A stretch of DNA of 64,000 nt, from positions 32,812,487 to 32,876,486 of the forward strand of contig NC_092801.1 of assembly GCF_918797505.1 (NCBI RefSeq), in the 5' to 3' direction. Within the stretch, counting starts at the first letter, position 1; every line of letters starts with the position of its first letter. Of the stretch, positions 42,242-52,368 are shown one piece after another. Source of the stretch: Bemisia tabaci (lineage: Eukaryota > Arthropoda > Insecta > Hemiptera > Aleyrodidae). A program made the translations under genes and the position numbers. Below the pieces are notes generated by a model that did not search any database, was not told the origin of the DNA, and saw only the letters and a list, made by a program, of their open reading frames with translations.

Positions 42242-42717
42242 TGGACGTATTTATGTTAAAAGGATCTATGTGCATAGGGTTTTCGTGTGACATAGTTCCT
42301 TTTGGCATGAATTCGTTTGAATCGAGAGGCAACCCTCTTAATTTAAGCGGATTCCCTTTTGATTCAAGCAAAATTCCGATTGAACCAATAGTATTTGGAT
42401 TGCATTTTGCAAAAAGAAACCAAGAGCATTCCAATTTCGCTGTTATTGTGCAACTTTTTTTACTTTGCAAATATATACTGATCATCTAAACAAATTTTAT
42501 CTTTACTCCCAAAAAACTATAGATTCAAGATGAAAATTACCGTTGTAAATTTTAATTTGTTGCATGATTTCAGTGCTCTTACTGCAAAGAATGTAAGTAT
42601 CGCAATCCTAGCAACATTAAAATTATCTTGATTCCAGTTTGCAAAATGTAATCAATTTTTTCTTGCCAATCTTTTAAGAGTCTGAACTCTGGATCGAAGA
42701 GAATTTTTTTTCAGTGC
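42242..42717. mobile_element. Chimeric B element with M-like left part and R insertion
   Basis: Left: TGGACGTATTTATGTTAAAAG...CATAGTTCCTTTTGGC (M-like). Then B sequence (CTCTTAATTTAAGCGGATTC), broken at 42400 by an R element (GGATTGCATTTTGCAAAAAG ... TTTGCAAAATGTAATC, to about 42657), then the B right arm TTTTTTCTTGCCAATC ... TTTTTTTTCAGTG. Confidence 0.72.
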
Positions 42718-42904
42718 ATCTTTCCCCCTTTATCTCTAACAACTACCCGTTTCAACCAATAGTATAGTTGTATTTTCTCGCCGTCTACTTTATCTATCGT
42801 CATTTCTATCACTTTAAAAAATCAACCCGTTTGAGGCTTCAAACGCTGGCTCGTGATTGGCCGGCCGACAGTTAAATATCAAAATTCGCATTCCAATTGG
42901 CTTC
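42718..42904 (+). repeat. Direct duplication unit 1 (P-like plus GC segment)
   Basis: CATCTTTCCCCCTTTATCTC, AACAACTACCCGTTTCAACC, CTCGTGATTGGCCGGCCGAC and CGCATTCCAATTGGCT, repeated in order in 43093-43485. Confidence 0.9.
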
Positions 42905-43092
42905 AAAATTCACAAGAAAAAATACTCTTGGGTTTAATCAGACTTTTGCTTGAATCGAGAAGCCAACTCTCTTAATTTAAGCGGATTTCCTTTTGAAGGA
43001 AAAGTCCGATTGAACCAAGAGCAAGCATATTTTTTCTCGTTAATCTTTTAAGAGTATGAACTCTGGATCCAAGAGATTTGTTTTCCAGTGCA
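42905..43092. mobile_element. Family B element, left end missing
   Basis: Starts inside the left arm (CAAGAAAAAATACTCTTGG) and ends GATTTGTTTTCCAGTG. With the chimeric B at 42242-42717 it brackets the duplicated unit: B, unit, B, unit. Confidence 0.85.
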
Positions 43093-43485
43093 TCGTCCCC
43101 CCTTTATCTCTAACAACCACCCGTTTCAATCACTAGGATCGCTCCACTTTCCCGTCGTCCTCTTTATCCACACCGAAAAAAAATATGCTGATTTAACATT
43201 CTGGATGTAAAAAAGTGTGCGAGAACTCGCAAAATGCTGAATTAACCACTACAGCAGTTACTTTAGCAATGTCAAGATGTAAACCTAATTGCTAAGGCTG
43301 TTAATTCAGCGTTTTGTGAGTTCTCACACACTTTTTTACATCCAGAATGTTAAATCCGCATACTTTTTTCGGTGTGTAGTTTTGTTTATCACTTTAAAAA
43401 ATCACCCCATCGGAGGGCTCAAATGCCGGCTCGTGATTGGCCGGCCGACGGATAAATCTCAAAACTCGCATTCCGATTGGCTAAC
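43093..43485 (+). repeat. Direct duplication unit 2, split by a palindrome
   Basis: CATCGTCCCCCCTTTATCTC ... CGCATTCCGATTGGCT. The insertion at 43169-43376 is missing from unit 1, so it came after the duplication. Confidence 0.9.
43169..43376. mobile_element. 208-bp palindromic MITE, CACACCGAAAAA ends
   Basis: CACACCGAAAAAAAATATGC to GCATACTTTTTTCGGTGTG; inside, ATTTAACATTCTGGATGTAA and its complement, and TGTGCGAGAACTCGCAAAAT with its complement. Nearly the whole element is arm. Confidence 0.93.
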
Positions 43486-43750
43486 GGCAACGTTAACTGC
43501 GAGTCGCGGGAAGCGGCAACCGCTCATCAATTCTCAACCCCCGGAAGCTTTTAACATCATCCACCCTCGACAGTCGGTGCGCCCCCTCCCCCGCCCTTCC
43601 GACAATCGTCTAATTTCACCCTTAAACGGTCCCGCGTCATCGCCGCCCCCGACGCAGCGTTGCCAAGCTTCACCCAACGCGGGATCGACAGCCATGTGAT
43701 AGACACTTTTCCTCGAAATTTGCAGGAACATTTGGAGAAAATGCGACTAA
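43486..43750. other. GC-rich single-copy patch
   Basis: GC-rich with CCCCCTCCCCCGCCC at 43583. No gene recognised. Confidence 0.35.
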
Positions 43751-43752
43751 AA

Positions 43753-43897
43753 TTGGACTACATTTTGCAATTTGGAACTATAAATTCTAGCCCGATTTAA
43801 AAACAACGTATGTGCCATTAATTTACCTATGTACATAAGTGTTTTTCCAGAAGAGCCAAAATGTAAGGTTCCAAATTGCAAAATGCAGTCCAACTAT
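43753..43897. mobile_element. Family R element, copy 1
   Basis: TTGGACTACATTTTGCAATTTGG to TTCCAAATTGCAAAATGCAG-TCC; centre TGTGCCATTAATTTACCTATG. Inverted ends of about 25 bp. The related sequences from 54.8 to 56.3 kb have the same centre (GTGCCATTGGTTTCCCTATG). Confidence 0.8.
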
Positions 43898-43899
43898 CG

Positions 43900-44694
43900 G
43901 AAAAATTCAAAGAATGGTATTTGTAAGCTTACTAGGAAATTCGTGTTTCATCAAAGGAAACTCGGCAACGCATGAAAGTTCATCCGGTGTTTTTCCTTAG
44001 CTAAAGAACGCCGTATGAGCATTCGAGAGTTGCCAAATTTCCCCGGATAAAACATGCATTTTTGACGAGATTAATGCATATTTTTTCTTGAAATTTTCAG
44101 ATATTTTAGATTGATTGGACTGCATTTTGGAATTTGGAACTATAAATTCTGGCTCATCTGAAAAATCACTCATATGTATAGGGAAACTAATTGCACGTGC
44201 GTTGTTTTTAAACCGGGCTAGAATTTATACTTCCAAATTGCAAAATGCGGTCCCAATTGCGAACAAAATAGCCTGAAAAATTGGAAGAAAAATATTTACA
44301 ATTTCCCCAAGAAATTCATATTTTATCAGAGGGGCAACGCCTGAAGGTTCATACCCCGGGGGAAAAAACCGATTGGATCTAGAGTCCATACTCTTGAAAA
44401 CATCGACAAGAAAAAATACTCTTGATTCATTCAGATCTAAGCTTAAATCAAGAACCAAGCTTCTTAATTTGAGCGGATTTCCTTTTGATTTAAGCTTAAA
44501 TCTGATTGAATCAAGAGTCCTTTTTCTTGTCAATGTTTTCAAGAGTCTGGACTCTAGATCCAATGTGGTTTTGTTTCCAGTGCTGAAAAATTGGAAGAAA
44601 AATATTTACAATTTCCCCAAGAAATTCGTATTGTATCAGAGGAAATTTGGCAACGCCTGAAGGTTCATACGGCGTTCTTCCTAAGTACGGCAGA
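43900..44694. mobile_element. Composite of family A halves with R and B insertions
   Basis: 43905-43999 is an A right half (ending TTTTTCCTTAG). It joins a left half (AAAGAACGCCGTATGAGC) that continues to CTTCCTAAGTACGGCAG at 44694. R sequence is inserted at about 44119-44264 and B copy 9 at 44356-44582. The A segment GAAAAATTGGAAGAAAAATA ... AAGGTTCATAC occurs on both sides of B. Confidence 0.8.
44356..44582. mobile_element. Family B palindromic MITE, copy 9
   Basis: CCCGGGGGAAAAAACCGATTGG (altered left end) to GGTTTTGTTTCCAGTG. 44271-44353 and 44583-44670 are direct duplicates of A sequence on either side, about 4% different. Confidence 0.9.
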
Positions 44695-45114
44695 ATATAG
44701 ATCGATACTGTACGAGAACTTGGCACCGTCTGTCAATGCATGGCGGTGTCATGCTTACACGAAACCGAGGTGATTCGTAATCCATTTTGAGGGTTTTTTA
44801 GGCATGTGAATATTCCGGCCGATTTTTTAAATTGGTTTTTTCGCGGAGAGGGAATAAGCTAAATAAATTTCATCAGTTTGAGTTACTGCCATTCCCGCGT
44901 CCAGCGATTCCCAAATTATTTTCCAGGCGGGAGGGGGGGGGGGCGGCGGATATATTGTTACCGACGACCCGATTATGCAAACAAACGGTCAAAAATGTCC
45001 AATTCCCGATAAAAATGCCTCCCTATCCCATTCGTTTTTAATACAGGTGATTAGTTCTTTCCCCGCGGTTGTCACATTGAAATACTGTCCAGGAAAACAT
45101 TCAACGTTTCAATT
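44695..45114. other. Single-copy stretch with an 11-G run
   Basis: Contains G(11) at 44933-44943. No gene or repeat recognised. Confidence 0.4.
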
Positions 45115-45205
45115 TGGACGCAGTTGAATCAAAAGTAACAATATCCATTTTGACGTGAGCATTGTCATGCGTGCAATCTTGTGGATCTCAGGACCCATGT
45201 CCAAT
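45115..45205 (+). mobile_element. M-like fragment leading into the minisatellite
   Basis: TTTGGACGCAGTTGAATC, TTGACGTGAGCATTGTCATGC and CTTGTGGATCTCAGGACCC follow the M arm order with many changes; the right end is replaced by the ATTTGATCCA array. Confidence 0.55.
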
Positions 45206-45209
45206 GGGT

Positions 45210-45441
45210 CCTGAGATCCAATTTGATCCAATTTGATCCAATTTGATCCAATTTGATCTAATTTGATCCAATTTGATCCAATTTGATCCAATTTGATCCA
45301 ATTTGATCCAATTTGATCCAATTTGATCCAATTTGATCCAATTTGATCCAAGTTGATCCAATTTGATCCAATTTAATCAAATTTGATCCAATTTGATCCA
45401 ATTTGATCAAATTTGATCCCATTTGATCCAATTTGATCCAT
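45210..45441. repeat. Minisatellite, 10-bp unit ATTTGATCCA, about 23 copies
   Basis: ATCCAATTTG repeats every 10 bp with rare changes (TCTA, TCAA, AGTTG). A 10-bp period equals about one helical turn. The repeat makes a long artificial minus-strand frame of alternating D-Q-I-G-S-N-W-I-K-L; not a gene. The start abuts a small palindrome (TCTCAGGACCCATG...TGGGTCCTGAGA). Confidence 0.97.
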
Positions 45442-47953
45442 TTTTAACTGAATACGATGCCTAACTGCAAAAAATCCGTGTCTCAATCCGAGTGTTTAAA
45501 AGTGTCCGCATTATGTTCACTAAAGAAAAATAAACTTGAATTTGCCGTCGAGATTTATTTTTTCTTGAGTCAAGAATAAGCTGCTTAGTACAAGGCACTA
45601 TTTTGCTTATCTGGAGTTTTCTTCTTCTTCCTAGAGAAATTCAGTTTGAATCAAGGTGAAATAAACTTCATAAATCAACACGCTTGTGACATGCACGTTT
45701 TTGACAGGTTTCCATTTTCTTCGAGGAAAACTAATTAGAATGTTTCCTTGCAATTTTGCGTGATGTTTTCAAATGAGTGAAAACAATTTACAAAAAATTT
45801 TAAAAGAAACGATTGATTAGTTTCTCTTTAAAAAAATAAATCATAAGCGGTGACTCACGACGTCACATTCTGAGGTACTCTTCTTTTACTTTCGCCACCC
45901 AGTCGAAGGAACTATATTGCCCACCAAAAAGGGGCAAATATAGTCGCTTCGCGGATCCAAATTAAAATGGCAATCAAAAATCCACCAGAGGTATAAAAAA
46001 GCGATTTTTGCACAAAATTTAAGCCTCCTCATTTTAAAATTTTCAATTTCATAACTTTTTAATGAAAAACTATAATTTGAAACTCTCTGCTTGTGGATGA
46101 GGTACATACCTACGGTCACGTAATCTGTGATAGGATAAATCTGATATCCTTTTCAACTGATCAGGTATCTAGATCATGCCTCACGACATTAGTGGCTTCT
46201 GGTTGTTTAGAGTTTCCCCCTTAATTCGGCGCCAACCATTTTTTACATGTCTCATATTTGGACCAATCCAGAGTCTTTTTACACAACTGTATGAGTAAGT
46301 TTACCTTATGAACACTGTAAAGGACTCTTATTATAAAATATTATAATAGCTCTAGAGCTCCATGCGGGTGCGTACTTTTCTTGCTGTTGCACTTGCGAAT
46401 CCGACGGTTTCCCACTTGACAACAAGGTTGACCTTTTAAAATATTCAACTCGGTGTTTTTCTGCCTCTGATTCAATAAACGGCTCAGTTTCGAATCGAAT
46501 TGAAAGCGCACCTCGTCATTTTAAACGGGAAAATGGCGAAAAAAACTTCTTCGCCATTGCCGGATCACACACAATCTCTCCGATTTTTTGTTGAAAGCAA
46601 ATGTTTCCTGAAAATTATTGTACCGTTCCGGAAAAATGTCCTCATGTCTAGCGAGAACCTCAATCAAGGAAGCAGATTCCGGCCCTCTATGATCTAGACA
46701 TGAACTTGATAAATTAGTAATTCTCCTTTCCAAATTAGTTGACATTTCTGTTTTATAATTATTACACTCGTCATTAAACGTCAGATAGTTTAAATTCAAA
46801 CTTGAACTGTCCGCCCAAATATTAATTTATGACATAAAAGATAAGCTGTAACTTTTTAGACAGTAATAATAGTTACAATGACATTACTGAGAAAAATAAC
46901 CATGACTGTCATAAGCAAAAACTAATCTCGCTTTTTCAAATTTGCTTTTATTTCAAGGGTTTTCATCCTGTTTTTAGGTAAATTTAATTTCAAAGACATT
47001 GATTTTTAAGCATTTTAAAACTTCTCATGCTTGAATACAGGATTTAGATTAAAATTTAAATTGTGAGTTCAATTTTTTTAAAATGCCCCTTTAAATCATC
47101 ATGCATTATGTTGAGATATAAAAAGAAAAGTATCGTCAATGATAAGGGGCCAACAAGCTAATATCTGTATATTTAGATAACTTTAATCCAATTGTATAAA
47201 ATGCGGAACGCTGAATTTCGGATTTTCCTATTGTAATAATAACACTTTACAGATGCAATAAGGACAATAGTGACAAAAATTTAAAGAAACTACCGCAAAG
47301 TCATTGCATTAATTGGTAGAATCACTTATGGCCAGTTGGTAGTTTTCTTTTCTTTTTTTTAAAAAAAAAAAAAAAAGTCAGAAGTAATTATATGGAAAAT
47401 ATAGCAATGAAATTGTCGCACAGAAATTAGTCTACTATGAAAATGTCCCGCGCTGTAAAATTACATACTTGTTAAATGAGTAATTCCGATCTCGTCCCTG
47501 CATGCATATCAGGATCCTTAATTCAAAAATAGCAAAATTAGTTCTCCATGTTACTGAATTCGATACTGCGTATTATTCGTGAATGTTTTAATAAAGTTTT
47601 CCCCGTCGAATATTTCAAAGTAATTTGTCGCAAGTTTTTAATTTGGAGCTTTATCGCTGCGAAATAAACAGCGTTTGTTACGAGCGCTTCCAGCAGTCCG
47701 ACTTTGTGCAAATGTTTGATCCGATCCAATTAATTTTCAGCCTATCGTAACCTCTCCCCTTCTCACTCGCTGTAAAAAGTAACCGTTCGAAGAATTGAGG
47801 CTTGGAGCCCAAGTAAAAATTATCCCTTGTTTTCTGAATATCGACTTCGACACGGACTCACAATCAGTGACGATTTTTTTGTCATCTTTTCAAACACCAG
47901 GAAATAGAAAAGCTAACCTGAAGTGAGAATACCAGTACAAATATTTAAAGTTG
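45442..47953. other. Long AT-rich single-copy stretch (2.5 kb)
   Basis: The longest interval without a recognised repeat. It contains TTTTTTTTTAAAAAAAAAAA near 47350-47375 and an open minus-strand frame of 92 codons (46521-46799) whose composition is protein-like but which I cannot identify. No splice or start context decides it. Confidence 0.4.
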
Positions 47954-48170
47954 CACTGGTAAAAAAAGTAGCTTGGATCAAGAGTCCAGACTCATAAAAA
48001 CATTAACAAGAAAAAATACTCTTGATTCAAGCGGATTTTTCCTCGAACGGAAGAGCCAGGCCTCTTGATTTAAGCGGATTTCCATTTGAATCAAGAGTAT
48101 TTTTCAATGTTTTTAAGAGTCTGGACTGTAGATTCAAGCTACTGACAAGAGTAAAAGAAATTTTCCAGTG
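47954..48170. mobile_element. Family B MITE, copy 10 (diverged)
   Basis: CACTGGTAAAAAAAGTAGCTTGG to TTTTCCAGTG, 217 bp. The arms keep AAGAGTCCAGACTC and ACTCTTGATTCAAGCGG, but the subterminal part reads GTAGCTTGGATC in place of CACATTGGATC. The right end shares CAGTG with the adjoining H element. Confidence 0.88.
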
Positions 48171-48321
48171 GCGTGGCGTGCTTTGCGATGTATAGATTGA
48201 TCTGCGATTTAGACCTATGGAAAAGGATCGATGAACAGGTGTTCACGACGAGCACCTTGACAATCGATTCTTTACCATAGCTTCAAATGGGCAGATATCG
48301 ATCATTCACGCCTCGCCACTG
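48166..48321 (+). mobile_element. Family H MITE, copy 3
   Basis: CAGTGGCGTGGCGTG to CACGCCTCGCCACTG, 156 bp. Best copy for the family ends. Directly abuts B copy 10. Confidence 0.92.
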
Positions 48322-48429
48322 AAATTCCCATCTGTGAAAATTGCAATGATTACGCAACTTGGAAATTTTTTTTCGTGGTTGAATATCATTCCGAAAAATG
48401 GGAAGAAAGTCCTGTGGACTAAGCGCCCT

Positions 48430-48607
48430 AAAGAATACAAACATGAACGGATATTTTTGTAAACTTCGGTGATTTTCTGCATAGTACGTAGCAAATTCCT
48501 TAAAATTTTCAAAAGAAACTTCACAATCATTCACTCATGAAAAATTAAATTGCTGGGTTAAATTTAGCAATATCTGATATGGCTTGGTTCCTTTCTGCTT
48601 AACGCGG
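48430..48607. mobile_element. Family G MITE, right part
   Basis: AAATTTAGCAATATCTGATATGG to CTTGGTTCCTTTCTGCTTAAC-GCGG, preceded by sequence like that inside G copy 2 (TTTTCTGCATAGTACGTAGC). The left end is not evident. Confidence 0.75.
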
Positions 48608-48664
48608 GTCAAATGACACTGAAAAACGAAGTAGGTCAAAAACTACAAACAATACACACCGGAT

Positions 48665-48930
48665 TTATTTTCGATTAGTTAGAACAATTTTACCCACTAA
48701 CTCGAATCTTTTATCTTTTGTTCGCAGGTAAAACCAACGTTCCTGAAAAAATTCTACCCTACTATTGTGACTTTCATGCTCCGCTCCCTGGAAGTACACT
48801 TTTTTATTCAGACGCATTACCTTTGATGTTGTAAGTTTTCTCATTCCATTATTCTGTAAAACAGAGGCCACAGTAACTGTATGACTCGGTGTAACTCTCA
48901 CTATTATCTGTTTTCAAATGACGTCAGCAA
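48665..48930 (-). CDS. Hypothetical coding fragment, unrecognised
   Basis: A minus-strand frame ends at 48665 and stays open back to about 48910 in an AT-rich setting (around 80 codons). The translation is protein-like: a V/T/S-rich start, then MRLNKKVYFQGAEHES and VEFFQERWFYLRTKDKRF, mixed charge, no low complexity. There is no ATG near the start; TTTGAAAACAG and CTCTGTTTTACAG just upstream or inside could be splice acceptors, so it might be a terminal exon. I know no family for it. It could equally be a chance frame. Confidence 0.22.
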
Positions 48931-49142
48931 ACTACCACTTCGGAGAAACCAATGAAAAGGCGGCATTTAAATGTGGGGCATTTCTTCGACTGGAAGTTCA
49001 TCTTCTTTCAATTAACTGATAACTCAAAAATACGTGCGAAAATGACGCGGAATGATATGCTTGTACCATGGCTATAGAATGCAACTTAAATTTTCCGTTT
49101 GAACATCAGAAAAGTCTCTGCTTCTCAGCAAGCTGATCATTG
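48931..49142. other. Single-copy spacer
   Basis: AT-rich with TGACGTCAGC near 48918 (CRE-like) and no recognised gene. Confidence 0.35.
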
Positions 49143-49362
49143 AAATTGTTAGACAAAGCGATAGACACAGTAGAGATAGGGGTACGAAGTGATTCAACTG
49201 GTTGAAACGGGGGGCTGTTTTAGACGAAAGGGAAGAATGATGGACTAACTTTTGGGGTTTCTCTATCTAATACCTCTCTTTTCTACCAATAGGATCCCTC
49301 CGCCATCTCTCTGTCTTCTCTGTCCATTACTTTCTCTATCAAGTTCAATTATCATTATTTGC
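49143..49362. mobile_element. Family P inverted-repeat element, copy 3
   Basis: TTAGACAAAGCGATAGACAC, TTCAACTGGTTGAAACGGG and, inverted, TCTACCAATAGGATCCCTCC, CTCTATCAAGTTCAATTATC. About 220 bp. Confidence 0.7.
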
Positions 49363-49378
49363 ATTCACGTTGTGAGCG

Positions 49379-50441
49379 TTATAGGCTTTTAGGGCTGTAT
49401 TCTTCGTCGCAAACAGAGATACGCAGTTTCACACTTTGGCCATCGATATCCTCGCTATCAAATGCAGGAAGCGTAGAGCTTTTGTTCAATTCGAACCTTT
49501 TGAATTTTCTATCGAGTTCTGAGCCAAAAAAAGCTCTTTTGGACATTTTTCGTCTTAAAAGATTTATCTCACTTTCACTTTGGCCATTAATATTGATATT
49601 ATCAAATGGAAGAAGTATCAATCGGACTTTTGTACGGTGCGAATCTTTTAAATGGACCACTAGACAAGGTACGAATTTCAGCACTCTGACACATGCTACT
49701 CAACCAACATTTCACGTAGAACACAATGCGCACAACGAAAATTACCGAAATCAACTTCTTACGAAGATATTCAATAATTTTGATGCGTGAATTCAAACCA
49801 CCCGCTCATGAAAACTCAATGCTCTACGTGATTCACATCGCGCGCTAAACGTTTATCATGACAGTCTCTGCGATATAAAAATCTGGCAACCTCAATCTTG
49901 ACGCTTTGGCTCAGTTATAGCAAATTGCTGATAGTTTGAACAACAAATGGTGGGAAATGAACATTACTCGATTGAGAAGTTTGTTGAAACCGTTGTAGTG
50001 CGCGATTTGACTCACGTAGAGCTTTGAGTTTCTTGTGAGCGGGCAGTTCAAATTCCTCGTAACCAATGTGAAATAAAAACGTTGATATCTTCGTAAGAAG
50101 TTGATTTCGGTAACTTTCGTTGCACGAATCGTGTTCTACGTGAAATTCTGGTAAAAAACATGTATTATATTGCTTAAATTCGTACCTTGTCTAGTGGTCC
50201 ATTGTCCATCAAGTTCTAGGCCAAAAAAAGTTATTGTGAACATTTTCCGTGTCGAAAGATTTTTTTCACTTCCACTGTGGCCATCGATATCGACGTTATC
50301 AAGTGAGCGGAGCATCAGGCTTTTGTTTTGCTCGAACCTTTCAAATTTTCCGTCAAGTTCCGGGCCCGAAAAAGCTCTTGTGGGAATTTTTCGTCTCGAA
50401 AGATTTATTTCACTTTCAAAACAAGCTGCTGGTTCCAACAC
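49379..50441 (-). repeat. 144-bp coding-like tandem repeat (48 residues), interrupted by N
   Basis: About three diverged units (roughly 49434-49650 and 50205-50425). On the minus strand each unit translates to a 48-residue block with SEINLSRRK, FFGxELDGKFERFEQNKS and DNxDIDGxSG. The period is a whole number of codons and substitutions mostly keep the reading frame. N copy 2 (49650-50204) cuts one unit; discounting it, the frame ends at 49379. No ATG, no signal peptide, no known family. It may be part of a repetitive protein gene now broken by the transposon, or a non-coding satellite. Confidence 0.5.
49650..50204. mobile_element. Family N inverted-repeat element, copy 2
   Basis: AAATGGACCACTAGACAAGG to CCTTGTCTAGTGGTCCATTG, 555 bp, with GCACAACGAAAATTACCGAA and its inverse near the ends. 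The interior matches copy 1 over GAGGTTGCCAGATTTT-type sequence in inverted orientation. Confidence 0.93.
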
Positions 50442-50984
50442 TACTGTGTTGGAGAGCTCGCCTTTGGGAAACTATTAACAACTATTAATGCTTTTTTCTA
50501 AAATTGTATACGTATTAAATGAATCTTTACCCAATTATCAGAGGTTACATGCCGATGCAAAATGTTATGACGTAATTTCATAAGTCAAATTTTTCACATT
50601 TCAATAAATAAAGAGAAATAAAGAGAGAGAAATGGAATTATCTTTTATGAATGTGATTTTGCGGCAAATGTTGCAATGGCTATTTTTGCCATCGCATTTT
50701 TGTTTCTGGCTTTCATCGTTGATAAGCTTTTTCTTAACTTGTCAACAATGTAATGAAACCATATGATTTAATTTTAATTTTTTTTTTTTTAAATCAAGTC
50801 GCCAACTTGAATTAAGGTTATACTTTGTTAAGCTGGCAGTCTGAAATTCTGAATTTTTATCGGCACAGAGTTCAAAGAAACTATAATTGAGCACGGTTCG
50901 GAGGAACGTTTCTGCCATAATTCTTACACAATACTTATGGTATACACTAAGAGCGGAAAAGGAACTCACTTGAATTTTAGCGTG
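50442..50984. other. AT-rich single-copy stretch
   Basis: No gene or repeat recognised; AATAAAGAGAAATAAAGAGA simple sequence at 50605-50630. Confidence 0.4.
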
Positions 50985-51110
50985 GAGCTCGAAAGACCAC
51001 TTCAAGTCTTTGTATGCGAGTGGCTCAATGGAGCACATCACGCCTTTGTATGTATGCGGTGGCTCAATGGAGCACCTCGCGCACTATAAATAGCACGGAG
51101 CTCGAAAGAG
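50985..51110 (+). promoter_or_regulatory. Possible TATA-type core promoter with duplicated upstream motif
   Basis: A consensus TATAAATAG lies at 51085-51093. GGAGCTCGAAAGAGCACTTC occurs at 51097 and, nearly the same, at 50985 (GGAGCTCGAAAGACCACTTC); GTGGCTCAATGGAGCACATC and GTGGCTCAATGGAGCACCTC occur at 51021 and 51059. The element is thus made of short direct repeats. No open frame of note follows, so function is open. Confidence 0.3.
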
Positions 51111-51149
51111 CACTTCATGCATCTGTATTTTAAGGTTAAAACGAACTCT

Positions 51150-51335
51150 AAAGAAACTCAATGCGAGGCTCAAACGAACTCTCAAGCATTCTTAATGCGA
51201 GGCTCAAACGAACTCCCAAGCATTCTTAATGCGAGGGGCTCAAACGAATCCTAAAGCATTCTTAATATGAGGTTTAAACAAACTCTGAAAGGATCCCAAT
51301 GCGAGTCTCAACCGAGCTCTCAAGCATGCAATTAT
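51150..51335 (+). repeat. Tandem array, 34-36-bp unit, about 5-6 copies
   Basis: GCGAGGCTCAAACGAACTC starts at 51163 and 51197, GCGAGGGGCTCAAACGAATC at 51231, then decayed units at 51267 and 51302. Each unit ends CAAGCATTCTTAAT. Confidence 0.92.
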
Positions 51336-52368
51336 TTTGAGGTTAATTAACCTTCTATGGTACCAATAACGGCAATCTTAAGGATTATCCATTAATTATG
51401 CGCAAATCTCAATCTTAGTCTTAGTAACTTAAAATTAATTGAACAAATTATTAAATCACGTCGAGGTCACCATGTTTTTTATTTTAAGAAATAATAACAA
51501 TTGCAAGTACAACTGCACACAAAAACTGCATTGAAAAGATAAGAGGATGATAACATACAATTAGGTAATTTGCTATAAAACCATAGCAACATGCTATGAT
51601 ATACTCGGCCACTGGAAAGTGCTGCTCTCTAGTGTAGCAAACGAGGAACAATTAATCCTCAGTTGAATGAGGGAACGGAAATGTTCGACGGAGGAAAACT
51701 GTAACCCGCGAAAATTCAACTTTTAGACCTTGAAATCAATGGGATTTTGGCCGTTCCTCCGACGGCAACGAGAACCATCCATTTGTCGCCACGGACACTA
51801 CCAATGCTAAAAGAAATCGATTGCAAAGAGCTCTCCCGAGTGGGCGAGCTCAAAAATAATTTTCGCGCCGCGGAACCTGAAGCCGCGGAGAAGAGGGCTC
51901 AAAAGAGCCACTTAAACTCGCGTCCGCTCCGCCGCGCCGTAAAAAAGCGAACGGGGAGGAAGCCATCGGGAAAGGAAGGAAAATAAAAAAAGAAAGCTCC
52001 GCTGAAACAAAGTATCGGGCTTTTGTTCGGTTTGATGAACGTAAACATCTTCTCGCGGGGGAAATTAGGAGCAGCCGTTGAAAAGCGATTGGAGGGACCC
52101 GGGCGGGACGCGGAGGGGGGGGGGGGGTTCGCTCGCAATTTGAGTCTTGAGAGAGCATTTAACGACGTAATTAAGTCCCTTTTATCGCGAGCTTTCCACG
52201 AAAAGCGATGGCGCGTTCCCCACCCCCCCCCCCCCCGCGCGCTCCGGATTGGGCCCCACCCGTTTACCGATTTTTCGCTACTATGTTTCCGAATCGGTTT
52301 CGAATCGCCTTTTCCGTCCGGGACGTGGGCTCATCGATCCCTGCATTGTTAAAAATAATACATTTTAA
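51336..52368. other. AT-rich then GC-rich single-copy stretch
   Basis: 51740-52330 is GC-rich with G(13) at 52115-52127 and C(14) at 52223-52236. Frames of up to 109 codons on both strands are compositional. ACGACGTAATTAAG (52163) is homeodomain-like. No gene recognised. Confidence 0.4.

Noticed and set aside
45109..45351. 80-codon frame with a DQIGSNWIKL repeat
   Set aside because: A direct reading of the 10-bp minisatellite.
46521..46799. 92-codon minus-strand frame in AT-rich DNA
   Set aside because: Unusually long for local composition, but no homology, no splice context, and the opposite strand is also open. Left as unassigned.
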